Assembly (NCBI GenBank): GCA_049653045.1
Contig: JBASFN010000185.1
Location: 1-47,157, forward strand
Origin: UBA7657 sp049653045
GTDB taxonomy: Bacteria > Pseudomonadota > Alphaproteobacteria > Micavibrionales > Micavibrionaceae
Length of the DNA: 47,157 nt
Reading direction: 5' to 3'
Part shown: positions 39,945 through 47,157 of the stretch, in pieces
How the letters are laid out: each line of letters opens with the position of its first letter
Numbering within the stretch: the first letter of the stretch is position 1
The notes under the pieces: generated by a model
Databases searched by the model: none
What the model was told of the DNA's origin: nothing
The model's input: only the letters and a program-made list of their open reading frames with translations
Program-made: the position numbers and the translations under genes

Positions 39945-40487
39945 TTATTTTCTGAACGGCATTTTGAAATGCGTCAGTAATTCTTTTGCTTCTGCATCGG
40001 TCTTGGCACTTGTGCAGATCACGATGTCCAGACCGCGAATTTTATCGACCTTGTCGTAGCTGATTTCCGGGAACACGATATGTTCCTTGATGCCAAGGGC
40101 ATAGTTGCCGCGACCATCGAAGCTACGGCCGTTGATTCCGCGAAAGTCGCGGATACGCGGCAAAGCAATCGTCACTAAGCGGTCAAGAAATTCATACATA
40201 CGGTCGCCGCGCAGCGTGACCTTGCAGCCGATTGCCATGTTATCGCGGATCTTGAACGAGGCGTTCGATTTACGAGCGCGCGTGACAAGAGCCTTCTGGC
40301 CAGCGATCAAAGTCAAATCATTCGACGCGTTCTCCATGAACGCCTTGTTTTGCGAGGCTTCGCCAACGCCCATATTCAGAACGATTTTCTTTAGAGTCGG
40401 AACCTCGTGCTTGTTTTTGTAGCCATACTTCTTCTGCATGGCCGGAGCGATTTCTTTTTCGTAGACTTCTTTATAGCGCGGTTTCAT
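39945..40487 (-). CDS. rplE: 50S ribosomal protein L5
   Basis: This 180-residue L5 forms the 5S RNP with L18. PTLKKIVLNMGVGEASQNK, RARKSNASFKIRDNMAIGCK and VTLRGDRMYEFLDRLVTIAL are conserved blocks, with the C-terminal DIVICTSAKTDAEAKELL. It follows rplX by 12 bases. Confidence 0.98.
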   Translation of the reverse strand: MKPRYKEVYEKEIAPAMQKKYGYKNKHEVPTLKKIVLNMGVGEASQNKAFMENASNDLTLIAGQKALVTRARKSNASFKIRDNMAIGCKVTLRGDRMYEFLDRLVTIALPRIRDFRGINGRSFDGRGNYALGIKEHIVFPEISYDKVDKIRGLDIVICTSAKTDAEAKELLTHFKMPFRK

Positions 40488-40499
40488 GTGCCTTATTCC

Positions 40500-40823
40500 T
40501 TATTCAATCGTTTCGCCGGATTTACGGGCGAAACGGACTTTTTTCCCGTCTTTCAGGAATTTGTATCCCACCCGCGTTGCCTTGCCGCCCTTGGGGTCAG
40601 CGATGGCCACGTTGGAAATATGGATCGGGGTTTCCATTTTCGTCTTGCCGCCTGGTGCGGTTTGCGATGGCTTCTGGTGTTTTGTGGCCATGTTAATGCC
40701 CTGAACCAGAACACGATTTTCTTCACGGAGAACCTGAAGGACTTCGCCCTTCTGACCCTTGTCGCGGCCGGTGATGACTACCACCTTGTCGCCTTTTTTG
40801 ATTTTCAGTTTCGCCTTGCTCAT
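40500..40823 (-). CDS. rplX: 50S ribosomal protein L24
   Basis: This 107-residue L24 starts assembly of the large subunit. The KOW motif is KKGDKVVVITGRDKGQKGEV, followed by VLVQGINMATKHQKPSQ and PIHISNVAIADPKGGKATRV. It lies between rplN and rplE. Confidence 0.98.
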   Translation of the reverse strand: MSKAKLKIKKGDKVVVITGRDKGQKGEVLQVLREENRVLVQGINMATKHQKPSQTAPGGKTKMETPIHISNVAIADPKGGKATRVGYKFLKDGKKVRFARKSGETIE

Positions 40824-40834
40824 GATCTTTTTCC

Positions 40835-41203
40835 TTAGAGAACTTCTGCCGCGAGCGACAAAATCTTTGCGTAGCCCTTACCGCGCAACTCACGGGTAAC
40901 TGGGCCAAAAATACGCGTGCCGATCGGCTCGCCCTGCGGGTTAATCAGAACGCAGGCGTTCGAGTCAAAACGGATTTTTTCACCGTAAGAACGGTTAGTG
41001 CCACTGCGGCTGCGGACGATAACGGCCTTGTAAACGCCGCCCTTTTTTACCTTACCACGAGGAATGGCGTCTTTTACGGAGACAACCACAACATCACCAA
41101 TGTTGGCAGTGCGGCGTTTCGATCCGCCCAGAACCTTCACGCACTGAACGAGGCGCGCTCCGCTGTTGTCGGCGACCTCCATTCTTGATTGCATCTGAAT
41201 CAT
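40835..41203 (-). CDS. rplN: 50S ribosomal protein L14
   Basis: This 122-residue L14 is one of the most conserved proteins of the cluster: MIQMQSRMEVADNSGARLVQ, IGDVVVVSVKDAIPRGKVKK and RIFGPVTRELRGKGYAKILS. It forms intersubunit bridges B5 and B8. Confidence 0.99.
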   Translation of the reverse strand: MIQMQSRMEVADNSGARLVQCVKVLGGSKRRTANIGDVVVVSVKDAIPRGKVKKGGVYKAVIVRSRSGTNRSYGEKIRFDSNACVLINPQGEPIGTRIFGPVTRELRGKGYAKILSLAAEVL

Positions 41204-41233
41204 AACACTAATCCTTCTTAATCTTTTTCTCGG

Positions 41234-41584
41234 TTACTTCGTTTTCTTCTTTGTTTCTTTTTTCGCGGCGGGCTTTTCTGCCTTGGCTGCCGCCTTCGGG
41301 GCTTCTTTTTTGGCTTCGGCCTTACCAGGACGGGCAGCCAGCTTTTCAGCCTTGCTTTCGGTGATGACCGTCCAGCGCTTGCGCTTGGAGATCGGACGGC
41401 ATTCTTGAATCTGAACCATGTCGCCAGCCTTAAACTGGTTATGCTCATCGTGCGCGGCGTATTTGTCCGTTTTGCGGATGTATTTTTTGTACACGGGGTG
41501 CATGTACTTACGCTCGACAAGAACCGTTACGGTCTTTTCTTGCTTGTCGCTAACGACTTCCCCTTCAAGTATGCGGCGTGGCAT
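41234..41584 (-). CDS. rpsQ: 30S ribosomal protein S17, with C-terminal KA-rich extension
   Basis: The S17 core spans residues 1-75: GEVVSDKQEKTVTVLVERKY, HDEHNQFKAGDMVQIQECRP and the conserved ISKRKRW. After it comes a ~38-residue tail of Lys, Ala, Glu and Pro (AEAKKEAPKAAAKAEKPAAK and on). Total length is 116 against about 80-90 in most bacteria. Confidence 0.96.
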   Translation of the reverse strand: MPRRILEGEVVSDKQEKTVTVLVERKYMHPVYKKYIRKTDKYAAHDEHNQFKAGDMVQIQECRPISKRKRWTVITESKAEKLAARPGKAEAKKEAPKAAAKAEKPAAKKETKKKTK

Positions 41585-41599
41585 TCGTTCTTACTCCTC

Positions 41600-41884
41600 T
41601 TAAGCTTCGTCTTTTTTCGCCTTAGCCTTTTTCGCAGGCGCTGCTGCTTTTACGGCTTTGGGCTTTGCAGGTGTCGCGTCAACGCCACTCTGCTTCTGGT
41701 TGATGAATGTCTTGATGCGGGCGATGTCACGGCGCGTCTTGCGGATTTCTGAGGTTTTTTCCAATTGGCCACCGGTGCGCTGGAAACGCAGGTTCATCTG
41801 CGTCTTGCGGGCATCCAGCAGAGACTTTTGCAATTCGTCTACCGTCTTGGCCTTAAAATCTTCTGTCTTTTTTGCCTTGCTCAT
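41600..41884 (-). CDS. rpmC: 50S ribosomal protein L29, with C-terminal KA-rich extension
   Basis: The L29 core is KTVDELQKSLLDARKTQMNL then RFQRTGGQLEKTSEIRKTRR, a helical hairpin near the peptide exit tunnel. A ~28-residue tail (ATPAKPKAVKAAAPAKKAKA and on) brings it to 94 residues against about 65. It lies between rplP and rpsQ. Confidence 0.95.
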   Translation of the reverse strand: MSKAKKTEDFKAKTVDELQKSLLDARKTQMNLRFQRTGGQLEKTSEIRKTRRDIARIKTFINQKQSGVDATPAKPKAVKAAAPAKKAKAKKDEA

Positions 41885-41895
41885 CGTCTTCTCTC

Positions 41896-42324
41896 TTACT
41901 TATGGCTGTCTTCGTGGCCGATACGGGCGACGAATTTTGTTTTGATCGGCAACTTCATTGCGGCGAGGCTCAAGGCTTCACTTGCAAGAGCGCGGGATAC
42001 GCCATCCAATTCGAACAGGATACGACCGGGACGAACGCGGGCAGCCCAAAATTCAGGCGATCCCTTACCGGAACCCATCCGCACTTCCAAAGGCTTTTTA
42101 GAAACAGGGACATCCGGGAAAACTCGGATCCATACCTTGCCCTGACGTGACAGGTGACGCGAGATAGCGCGGCGCGCCGCTTCGATCTGGCGCGCGGTCA
42201 AGCGGTCAGGCTCCATCGCCTTCAGGCCATACGAGCCGTAGGTCAAGGTAAAGCCGCTTTTGGCGTTGCCATGGATGCGGCCTTTGTGCGCCTTGCGGTA
42301 TTTTGTTTTCTTAGGACTTAGCAT
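41896..42324 (-). CDS. rplP: 50S ribosomal protein L16
   Basis: This 142-residue L16 lies near the peptidyl-transferase centre. MLSPKKTKYRKAHKGRIHGN, YGLKAMEPDRLTARQIEAAR and RPGRILFELDGVSRALASEA identify it. It is preceded by an unusual 205-base non-coding spacer instead of following rpsC directly. Confidence 0.98.
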   Translation of the reverse strand: MLSPKKTKYRKAHKGRIHGNAKSGFTLTYGSYGLKAMEPDRLTARQIEAARRAISRHLSRQGKVWIRVFPDVPVSKKPLEVRMGSGKGSPEFWAARVRPGRILFELDGVSRALASEALSLAAMKLPIKTKFVARIGHEDSHK

Positions 42325-42529
42325 TGTTTTCTTGCCTTGTTATTAACTTAAAAAACTGCACAAAAAAAATCACGTTCACATGGGCTTTTGGTTCTTTTTG
42401 AACCCTAGTTCCCACATGGCCTTTAAAGCCACTTTTCAGTAAATTCGCGGGGACATTACCCCAGTTCAATCTTAAAATCCAGTACTATTTTAGTGGTAAG
42501 CGACAAATCGCCGCTTACCGCTAAAAACC
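42325..42529 (-). other. 205-base structured spacer between rpsC and rplP
   Basis: The spacer has no credible ORF. On the minus strand it contains a large hairpin (42523-42491, CGGTAAGCG/CGCTTACC core, 12-bp register with one mismatch), then GGGG-taatgt-CCCC (42463-42450), then GGTTC-aaaaa-GAACC, followed by a T-rich stretch before the rplP ribosome site AACAAGG. Other genes in the cluster are 1-60 bases apart. It may be an mRNA processing or autoregulatory region. Confidence 0.6.
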
Positions 42530-43216
42530 TTAGTTTCTCGGTGCTCCGCCCTGGTTTTCGGCCTGGCGTTTATCACGTGCCATCGGGTCGTTTTCAAGGA
42601 TTTCGCCTTTATAGAGCAAAACCTTAACGCCGATAATGCCGTAGGTCGTCAGGGCTTCCGCCGTTCCGTAATCAAGATCCGCGCGCAAGGTGTGCAGAGG
42701 CACACGGCCTTCGCGGTACCATTCCATACGGGCGATATCCGCGCCGCCGAGACGACCCGAAACGTTAATACGAATTCCCTGGCCACCGAGACGCAGCGCC
42801 GATTGAACGGCACGCTTCATGGCTCTGCGGAACGATACGCGGCGCTCGAGCTGCTGGGCAACACCCTCGGCAACGAGTTGTGCGTCCATTTCAGGCTTCC
42901 TGACCTCGACGATGTTCAACGACACGTCGCCGCCAGCATGTTTGGACAAATCAGAACGGAGTTTTTCAATGTCCGCGCCCTTTTTGCCGATAATAACGCC
43001 GGGGCGGGCTGTATGAACGGTCACGCGGGTGTTTTTCGAGGCGCGCTCGACAATCACCTTGCTGATTCCTGCGGGTTTCAGACGCTCCTGAACATATTCC
43101 CGAAGCTTCAGGTCTTCAACCAGTTTCTGGGCGTAATCACGGCCGGCGTACCAGCGCGAGTCCCATGTGCGGTTGATCCCTACTCTTAAACCTATTGGAT
43201 TGACCTTCTGACCCAT
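42530..43216 (-). CDS. rpsC: 30S ribosomal protein S3
   Basis: This 228-residue S3 lies at the mRNA entry site. MGQKVNPIGLRVGINRTWDS, the KH-domain GRPGVIIGKKGADIEKLRSD-like segment (RPGVIIGKKGADIEKL), and GGQGIRINVSGRLGGADIAR are conserved. It follows rplV by 16 bases and ends before the structured spacer. Confidence 0.98.
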   Translation of the reverse strand: MGQKVNPIGLRVGINRTWDSRWYAGRDYAQKLVEDLKLREYVQERLKPAGISKVIVERASKNTRVTVHTARPGVIIGKKGADIEKLRSDLSKHAGGDVSLNIVEVRKPEMDAQLVAEGVAQQLERRVSFRRAMKRAVQSALRLGGQGIRINVSGRLGGADIARMEWYREGRVPLHTLRADLDYGTAEALTTYGIIGVKVLLYKGEILENDPMARDKRQAENQGGAPRN

Positions 43217-43232
43217 ATTCTTTCCTTAGCTC

Positions 43233-43712
43233 CTATGCTGCTGCTTTGGCTTTTTTAGACTGTTTCGGTTTCGCGGCTGTTTTTTCCGCTCCACCCTTTT
43301 TAGATTCTTTTTTTACTTTCGGCTTTTTTGCGGTGGCGGCTTCGTCCGCTTCACGCACCGTAATTGTAATGTTGCTAAATTTCTTTTCAACAGCGGCGGC
43401 GCGTCCACGGCCACGGGCATGGAAACGCTTCAGTTTCAATGTTTTTCCGACGGTTGCTTCGGCGACGATCAGGCGATCGACATCGAGGCTGTGATTGTTT
43501 TCAGCGTTGGCAATCGCGGACTGGAGAACCTTACGGACATCCTGCGCGACGCGGCGTTTCGAGAACTGGAGATCAACCAGTGCCTTGCCCGCTTTTTTAC
43601 CACGAATCATCTGCGCGAGCAGATTGAGTTTCTGCGCGCTGCCGGGGATGTATTTCCCGTAGGCTCTGGCCTCGTTGGCCTTCGTGCGTTTCTCGTTTAC
43701 TTTCTGTCCCAT
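43233..43712 (-). CDS. rplV: 50S ribosomal protein L22, with C-terminal KA-rich extension
   Basis: The L22 core shows AQKLNLLAQMIRGKKAGKAL, SAIANAENNHSLDVDRLIVA and the exit-tunnel loop LKRFHARGRGRAAAVEKKFS. A ~40-residue Lys/Ala tail follows (TAKKPKVKKESKKGGAEKTA and on), making 159 residues against about 110-130. Confidence 0.96.
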   Translation of the reverse strand: MGQKVNEKRTKANEARAYGKYIPGSAQKLNLLAQMIRGKKAGKALVDLQFSKRRVAQDVRKVLQSAIANAENNHSLDVDRLIVAEATVGKTLKLKRFHARGRGRAAAVEKKFSNITITVREADEAATAKKPKVKKESKKGGAEKTAAKPKQSKKAKAAA

Positions 43713-43749
43713 AGTCTTCTTCCTTTAAAATCAGGCTTTTAAATTATTC

Positions 43750-44037
43750 CTATTTCTTCTCGTCCGTCGAGGCCTTCTTCTCGGCACTGTGCGCCTTGAA
43801 CGTGCGGGTCGGGGCGAATTCGCCCAGCTTGTGACCGATCATCTGGTCGGTGACGAGAACGGGGATGAATTTGTTCCCGTTGTGTACGCCAAACGTCAGA
43901 CCGATCATGTTCGGCAAAATCGTCGAACGGCGCGACCAGGTCTTGATTACGCCTTTTGCAGCGCCTGTGCGTGCTTCTTCGACCTTCTTGAGAAGGTGAC
44001 GGTCAACAAACGGGCCTTTCCAAACTGAACGTGCCAT
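43750..44037 (-). CDS. rpsS: 30S ribosomal protein S19
   Basis: This 95-residue S19 has MARSVWKGPFVDRHLLKKVE, IKTWSRRSTILPNMIGLTFG and HKLGEFAPTRTFKAH. Its start overlaps the rplB stop by one base (TAATG). Confidence 0.98.
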   Translation of the reverse strand: MARSVWKGPFVDRHLLKKVEEARTGAAKGVIKTWSRRSTILPNMIGLTFGVHNGNKFIPVLVTDQMIGHKLGEFAPTRTFKAHSAEKKASTDEKK

Positions 44038-44861
44038 TATTTCTTCTTCCTTCTGATAATGAATTTATCCGTTTTCTTGTTGTGACGGGTTTTCGCGCCC
44101 TTGGTCGGCTTGCCCCACGGAGTGACCGGGTGGCGTCCGCCCGAGGTGCGGCCTTCACCGCCGCCGTGTGGGTGGTCAATCGGGTTCATCACAACGCCGC
44201 GAACGTGCGGCTTGCGGCCTCTCCAACGGTTACGTCCGGCTTTACCCAAATTCTGGTTCATGTGGTCGGGGTTCGATACAGCTCCAACAGTCGCCATGCA
44301 ATCTGCGGGAACGATACGGAGCTCACCGGAGGCCAGCTTTACCTGCGCATAGCCTTGATCGCGGCCAGCCAACTGGGCGTAGGTTCCAGCGGAACGCACC
44401 ATCTGCGCGCCCTTGCCGGGTTTCATCTCGATATTGTGAATGATCGTGCCGACAGGCATCGAGCGCAATTTCATCGCGTTGCCGGGTTTAATGTCGGCGG
44501 CGTCTCCGGAAATGATCTTGTCGCCCGCCTTCATGCGTTGCGGCGCAAGAATGTAACGCTTCTCGCCGTCTTTGTATTCAACGAGGGCGATCCACGCGGT
44601 GCGGTTCGGATCGTATTCGAGGCGAAGGATCGTGCCTTCAACATCTTTCTTGTCGCGCTTCCAATCGATGATGCGGTAGCGTTTCTTGTGACCACCGCCT
44701 TTGTTGCCGGACGTAATGCGGCCATTATTGTTCCGTCCGCCGGTTTTTTTCTTCCCTTCGGTCAGTGTTTTTTCTGGCTCGCCCTTGTGCAACTGGCTGC
44801 GATCCACCTGGATCAATTGCCGCATGCCGGGCGAAGTCGGTCTGAATTCTCTTAGTGCCAT
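44037..44861 (-). CDS. rplB: 50S ribosomal protein L2
   Basis: This 274-residue L2 is essential for peptidyl transfer. KKTGGRNNNGRITSGNKGGG, the block KPHVRGVVMNPIDHPHGGGE with the key His, and GRHPVTPWGKPTKGAKTRHN identify it beyond doubt. It is 58 bases downstream of rplW. Confidence 0.99.
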   Translation of the reverse strand: MALREFRPTSPGMRQLIQVDRSQLHKGEPEKTLTEGKKKTGGRNNNGRITSGNKGGGHKKRYRIIDWKRDKKDVEGTILRLEYDPNRTAWIALVEYKDGEKRYILAPQRMKAGDKIISGDAADIKPGNAMKLRSMPVGTIIHNIEMKPGKGAQMVRSAGTYAQLAGRDQGYAQVKLASGELRIVPADCMATVGAVSNPDHMNQNLGKAGRNRWRGRKPHVRGVVMNPIDHPHGGGEGRTSGGRHPVTPWGKPTKGAKTRHNKKTDKFIIRRKKK

Positions 44862-44919
44862 TTTCTTTTCCTCATTTGTCCTTTATCGGCGGAACCACCA
44901 TAGTTGTAAAACTTTTAAA

Positions 44920-45243
44920 CTAAACTCCGCTCGCCGTGTCGATCGTCTGGCCATCTTCCAGCTTAATCACCGCTTTTTTCATGTCGCTGCGAAAGCCCTT
45001 CTGGCCTTTGAAACGCTTGGTCTTGCCCTTCTGGATCAGGGTGTTTACGCCCTTAACCTTCACGCCGAACAGGGTTTCAACAGCCAGCTTGATTTGCGGC
45101 TTGGTCGCGGTCATCGGCACTTTAAAGGTCACTTGGCCGTGTTCGGAGCCGCGTGTGCCTTTTTCCGTGACGTGCGGGGTGGAGATTATTTCATACATCC
45201 ACTCGGCGACTTCCACTTTTTTAGCTTCTTTTGCTTTTGCCAT
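44920..45243 (-). CDS. rplW: 50S ribosomal protein L23
   Basis: This 107-residue L23 lies at the exit tunnel, where trigger factor and SRP dock. MYEIISTPHVTEKGTRGSEH, FKVPMTATKPQIKLAVETLF and KRFKGQKGFRSDMKKAVIKL are typical. A short Lys-rich N-terminal extension (MAKAKEAKKVEVAE) is present. Confidence 0.97.
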   Translation of the reverse strand: MAKAKEAKKVEVAEWMYEIISTPHVTEKGTRGSEHGQVTFKVPMTATKPQIKLAVETLFGVKVKGVNTLIQKGKTKRFKGQKGFRSDMKKAVIKLEDGQTIDTASGV

Positions 45244-45248
45244 GATCG

Positions 45249-45872
45249 TTATCCTTTAAGTTTTTCCGTGAGGTCATTCACGGCGTCTTTCGTCAGCACC
45301 AGAACGTCCCGGCGCATGATGTCATACACGTTTGCGCCCTGGCTTGGCAAAACATCAATACGCGGGATGTTTGCGGTTGCGCGGGCAAAATTCGCATCAA
45401 TTTCTTTGCCGCCGACAATCAAAGCCGATTCAATGCCCATTTTCTCAAGTGCCTTGGCCATCGCCTTGGTCTTGTGATCTTTGGCTTTTGCCTCGTCGAT
45501 GATAACCAGCTTGCCTTCTTTTACCTTGGAAGACAGGGCAATTTTCAGAGCTAACTTCCGAACTTTTTTCGGCATTTCTGTTGCGTGACTGCGTGGTACG
45601 GGGCCGTGGGCAACGCCGCCGCCGACCGTTTGGGGTCTGCGTTTCTGACCGGCACGGGCTTGACCCGTTCCTTTTTGGCTGTGCGGCTTTTTGCCGGTTC
45701 CGCTCACTTCGGAAACATCCTTGGTCTTGTGCGTTCCGGCGCGGCGTTTGTTCAACTGGTAACCGATCATGGAGTGAATGATGTCCTGGCGGATTTCTAC
45801 GCCGAACACATCCTTATCCAGCGTTACTTCGCCGGCGTCCTTGTTGTCCAATGTTTTAACTGCGAGTTTCAT
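45249..45872 (-). CDS. rplD: 50S ribosomal protein L4
   Basis: This 207-residue L4 has the exit-tunnel loop KPHSQKGTGQARAGQKRRPQ followed by GGGVAHGPVPRSH, and the C-terminal LPSQGANVYDIMRRDVLVLT. In E. coli L4 represses the S10 operon; the operon leader lies outside this window. Confidence 0.98.
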   Translation of the reverse strand: MKLAVKTLDNKDAGEVTLDKDVFGVEIRQDIIHSMIGYQLNKRRAGTHKTKDVSEVSGTGKKPHSQKGTGQARAGQKRRPQTVGGGVAHGPVPRSHATEMPKKVRKLALKIALSSKVKEGKLVIIDEAKAKDHKTKAMAKALEKMGIESALIVGGKEIDANFARATANIPRIDVLPSQGANVYDIMRRDVLVLTKDAVNDLTEKLKG

Positions 45873-45877
45873 GGCTC

Positions 45878-46618
45878 TTATTCCTTATTCTCGGTTGCAG
45901 CTTCGGCGGCCGGGGCTTCTTCTTTAGCGTCCGGTTTCGCGGCAGACTGTTTCAGGCCGGCTGGTTTGGGCACATCCTTGTGCAGGGGCTTTTTCACCGC
46001 GTCGCTAATCAGAACCCAGCCGTTCTTGTTGCCAGGGACGGAGCCGCAGACGAGGATCAAATTGTCTTCCAGATCAATGCCGACGACTTCAAGGTTTTGC
46101 GTGGTGATACGCTCCGCGCCGAGGTGACCCGCCATTTTCTTGCCGGGGAATACGCGGCCGGGGTCTTGTCTTTGTCCGGTCGAGCCGTGTGAACGGTGCG
46201 ATACCGATACACCGTGCGTGGCGCGCAAACCGCCGAAATTGTGGCGTTTCATCGCACCGGCGAAGCCTTTACCGATCGATGTGCCGACGACATCGACGAA
46301 CTGGCCGGGGACGAAGTGGTTTGCGCCCAGCTCTACGCCGACTTCCAGCATATTCTCGTTAGAAACGCGGAATTCGGCCAGCTTGCGCTTGGGTTCGACC
46401 TTTGCCTTCGCAAAGTGGCCGCGCTGGGCCTGGCTTGTGCGCTTCACTTTTGCTTTTCCTGCGCCGAGCTGAACGGCTACATAACCGTCTTTCTCAGCGT
46501 TCCGCACGGCGACAACCTGACATTCATCAACCTTCAGAACGGTGACGCAAACTTGCGTTCCGTCTTCCTTGAAGATGCGGGTCATCCCCTCTTTTCTTGC
46601 TATCAATCCAGTTCTCAT
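45878..46618 (-). CDS. rplC: 50S ribosomal protein L3
   Basis: The L3 start is MRTGLIARKEGMTRIF at 46618, with AGGAGC 8 bases upstream; a longer frame to 46657 is not favoured. Conserved blocks are GFAGAMKRHNFGGLRATHGV and GRVFPGKKMAGHLGAERITT. The C-terminus carries a ~45-residue Lys/Ala/Glu-rich tail (KPLHKDVPKPAGLKQSAAKP and on), giving 246 residues. Confidence 0.97.
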   Translation of the reverse strand: MRTGLIARKEGMTRIFKEDGTQVCVTVLKVDECQVVAVRNAEKDGYVAVQLGAGKAKVKRTSQAQRGHFAKAKVEPKRKLAEFRVSNENMLEVGVELGANHFVPGQFVDVVGTSIGKGFAGAMKRHNFGGLRATHGVSVSHRSHGSTGQRQDPGRVFPGKKMAGHLGAERITTQNLEVVGIDLEDNLILVCGSVPGNKNGWVLISDAVKKPLHKDVPKPAGLKQSAAKPDAKEEAPAAEAATENKE

Positions 46619-46679
46619 TTTCTTACTGCTCCTATCCAGAGGTTGCTTTTGCAACATAGAGTCAAATTACTTTGTAAAA

Positions 46680-47003
46680 TTACGCTGCCATCTGACCAAT
46701 TTTAATCTGCACATCCACACCGGCGGGCAGGTCTAGCTTCATCAAAGCGTCGATTGTCTGCGGCGTCGGGTCGATGATGTCCAACAATCTTTTGTGCGTC
46801 CGCATCTCGAATTGCTCTTGCGAGCCTTTGTCGATGTGCGGCGAACGGATCACCGAAAATCTTTTAATACGGTTCGGCAATGGCACAGGGCCACAAACAT
46901 TCGCGCCGGTGCGCTTGGCGGTATTCAAAATTTCCGCCGTCGCCGTGTCGAGAATGCGATGGTCAAATGCCTTAAGCGTAATTCGTATTGTTTGCGTATC
47001 CAT
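46680..47003 (-). CDS. rpsJ: 30S ribosomal protein S10
   Basis: This 107-residue S10 also serves in NusB-dependent antitermination. TIRITLKAFDHRILDTATAE, GPVPLPNRIKRFSVIRSPH and the C-terminal LPAGVDVQIKIGQ are diagnostic. It follows tuf by 28 bases, the usual order in proteobacteria. Confidence 0.99.
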   Translation of the reverse strand: MDTQTIRITLKAFDHRILDTATAEILNTAKRTGANVCGPVPLPNRIKRFSVIRSPHIDKGSQEQFEMRTHKRLLDIIDPTPQTIDALMKLDLPAGVDVQIKIGQMAA

Positions 47004-47031
47004 TTTCAGTTTCCTTTGTTCTTACGCTCAA

Positions 47032-47157
47032 CTACTCAACAATTTTGGAGACGACGCCGGCGCCGACGGTGCGGCCGCCTTCGCGGATCGCAAAACGCAG
47101 GCCTTCGTTCATCGCAATCGGCGTCAACAGCTCAACTTCCATGTTGTTAATGTTGTC
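47032..47157 (-). CDS. tuf: Elongation factor Tu, partial (C-terminal 41 residues)
   Basis: The window edge cuts the gene. The visible C-terminus contains VELLTPIAMNEGLRFAIREG and GRTVGAGVVSKIVE before a TAG stop, the end of domain III of EF-Tu that binds aminoacyl-tRNA. It lies upstream of rpsJ in the transcribed direction, linking the str and S10 operons. Confidence 0.97.
   Translation of the reverse strand, partial: DNINNMEVELLTPIAMNEGLRFAIREGGRTVGAGVVSKIVE

Noticed and set aside
42360..42420. CACATGG copies in the rpsC-rplP spacer as an inverted repeat
   Set aside because: The two copies are in direct orientation, so they cannot pair; only the inner GGTTC/GAACC is a hairpin.
44031..44855. 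Long plus-strand open frame of 274 codons
   Set aside because: It is antisense to rplB, whose identity is certain; the opposite frame is open because of GC-rich codon bias.

Overview
The window looks like chromosomal DNA of an alphaproteobacterium. The case rests on the S10-spc-alpha ribosomal cluster (tuf to rplQ) with the amino-acid signatures of its proteins, the adk gene between secY and rpsM, a queCDEF operon behind a preQ1 riboswitch, and an alanine-racemase-fold decarboxylase behind a structured leader, as alphaproteobacterial ornithine decarboxylases often have. The exact order cannot be fixed by eye; an early-branching lineage such as a Micavibrio-like bacterium is only a guess. No tRNA, rRNA, CRISPR array, transposase or integrase was seen.

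Layout. (1) 1-9296 is a surface-polysaccharide locus: two tandem GT2 glycosyltransferases, an FkbM methyltransferase, an acyltransferase, a class I methyltransferase, a Wzx-like flippase, a sugar epimerase/reductase, RmlB, RmlA and a UDP-glucuronate 4-epimerase. Its first 5.4 kb reads AT-richer than the rest. The UDP-glucose dehydrogenase that would feed the epimerase lies apart, at 19116-20462. (2) 9378-11679 is a queuosine-precursor operon (queC-queD-queE-queF) behind a compact preQ1-I riboswitch that overlaps the queC Shine-Dalgarno. pyrC converges on it. (3) 12912-18277 is a polyamine locus: a structured leader with a 30-codon upstream ORF, a PLP decarboxylase, a deoxyhypusine-synthase-like enzyme, agmatine deiminase and N-carbamoylputrescine amidase. 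It ends with an XRE/S24 repressor preceded by two tandem palindromes. (4) 18274-31907 is mixed: cysQ, ugd, a SapC/HTH-coiled-coil/cysteine-rich secreted cluster of unknown role, an acyl-CoA dehydrogenase, a lytic transglycosylase, a TrmN6-like methyltransferase, an alpha2-type glycyl-tRNA synthetase, a small orphan gene, a Deg protease and panBC. (5) 31988-47157 is the ribosomal supercluster, all on the minus strand, running from tuf (partial) to rplQ.

How the parts work together. The polyamine genes encode a decarboxylase, AguA and AguB, which could make putrescine from arginine by way of agmatine. The deoxyhypusine-synthase homologue could then use putrescine to make homospermidine. The most striking regulatory feature is the decarboxylase leader. 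Eight bases inside the upstream ORF (13119-13126) are perfectly complementary to the decarboxylase Shine-Dalgarno region (13244-13251), and two stable hairpins lie between them. This suggests that translating the leader peptide controls access to the decarboxylase ribosome site. Other non-coding features include a terminator and promoter splitting the spc operon before secY, a 205-base structured spacer between rpsC and rplP, a folded leader before rpsM, and a family of dispersed palindromes with CGTCA/TGACG-type ends.

All of this is by-eye reading. No homology search or folding program was run.
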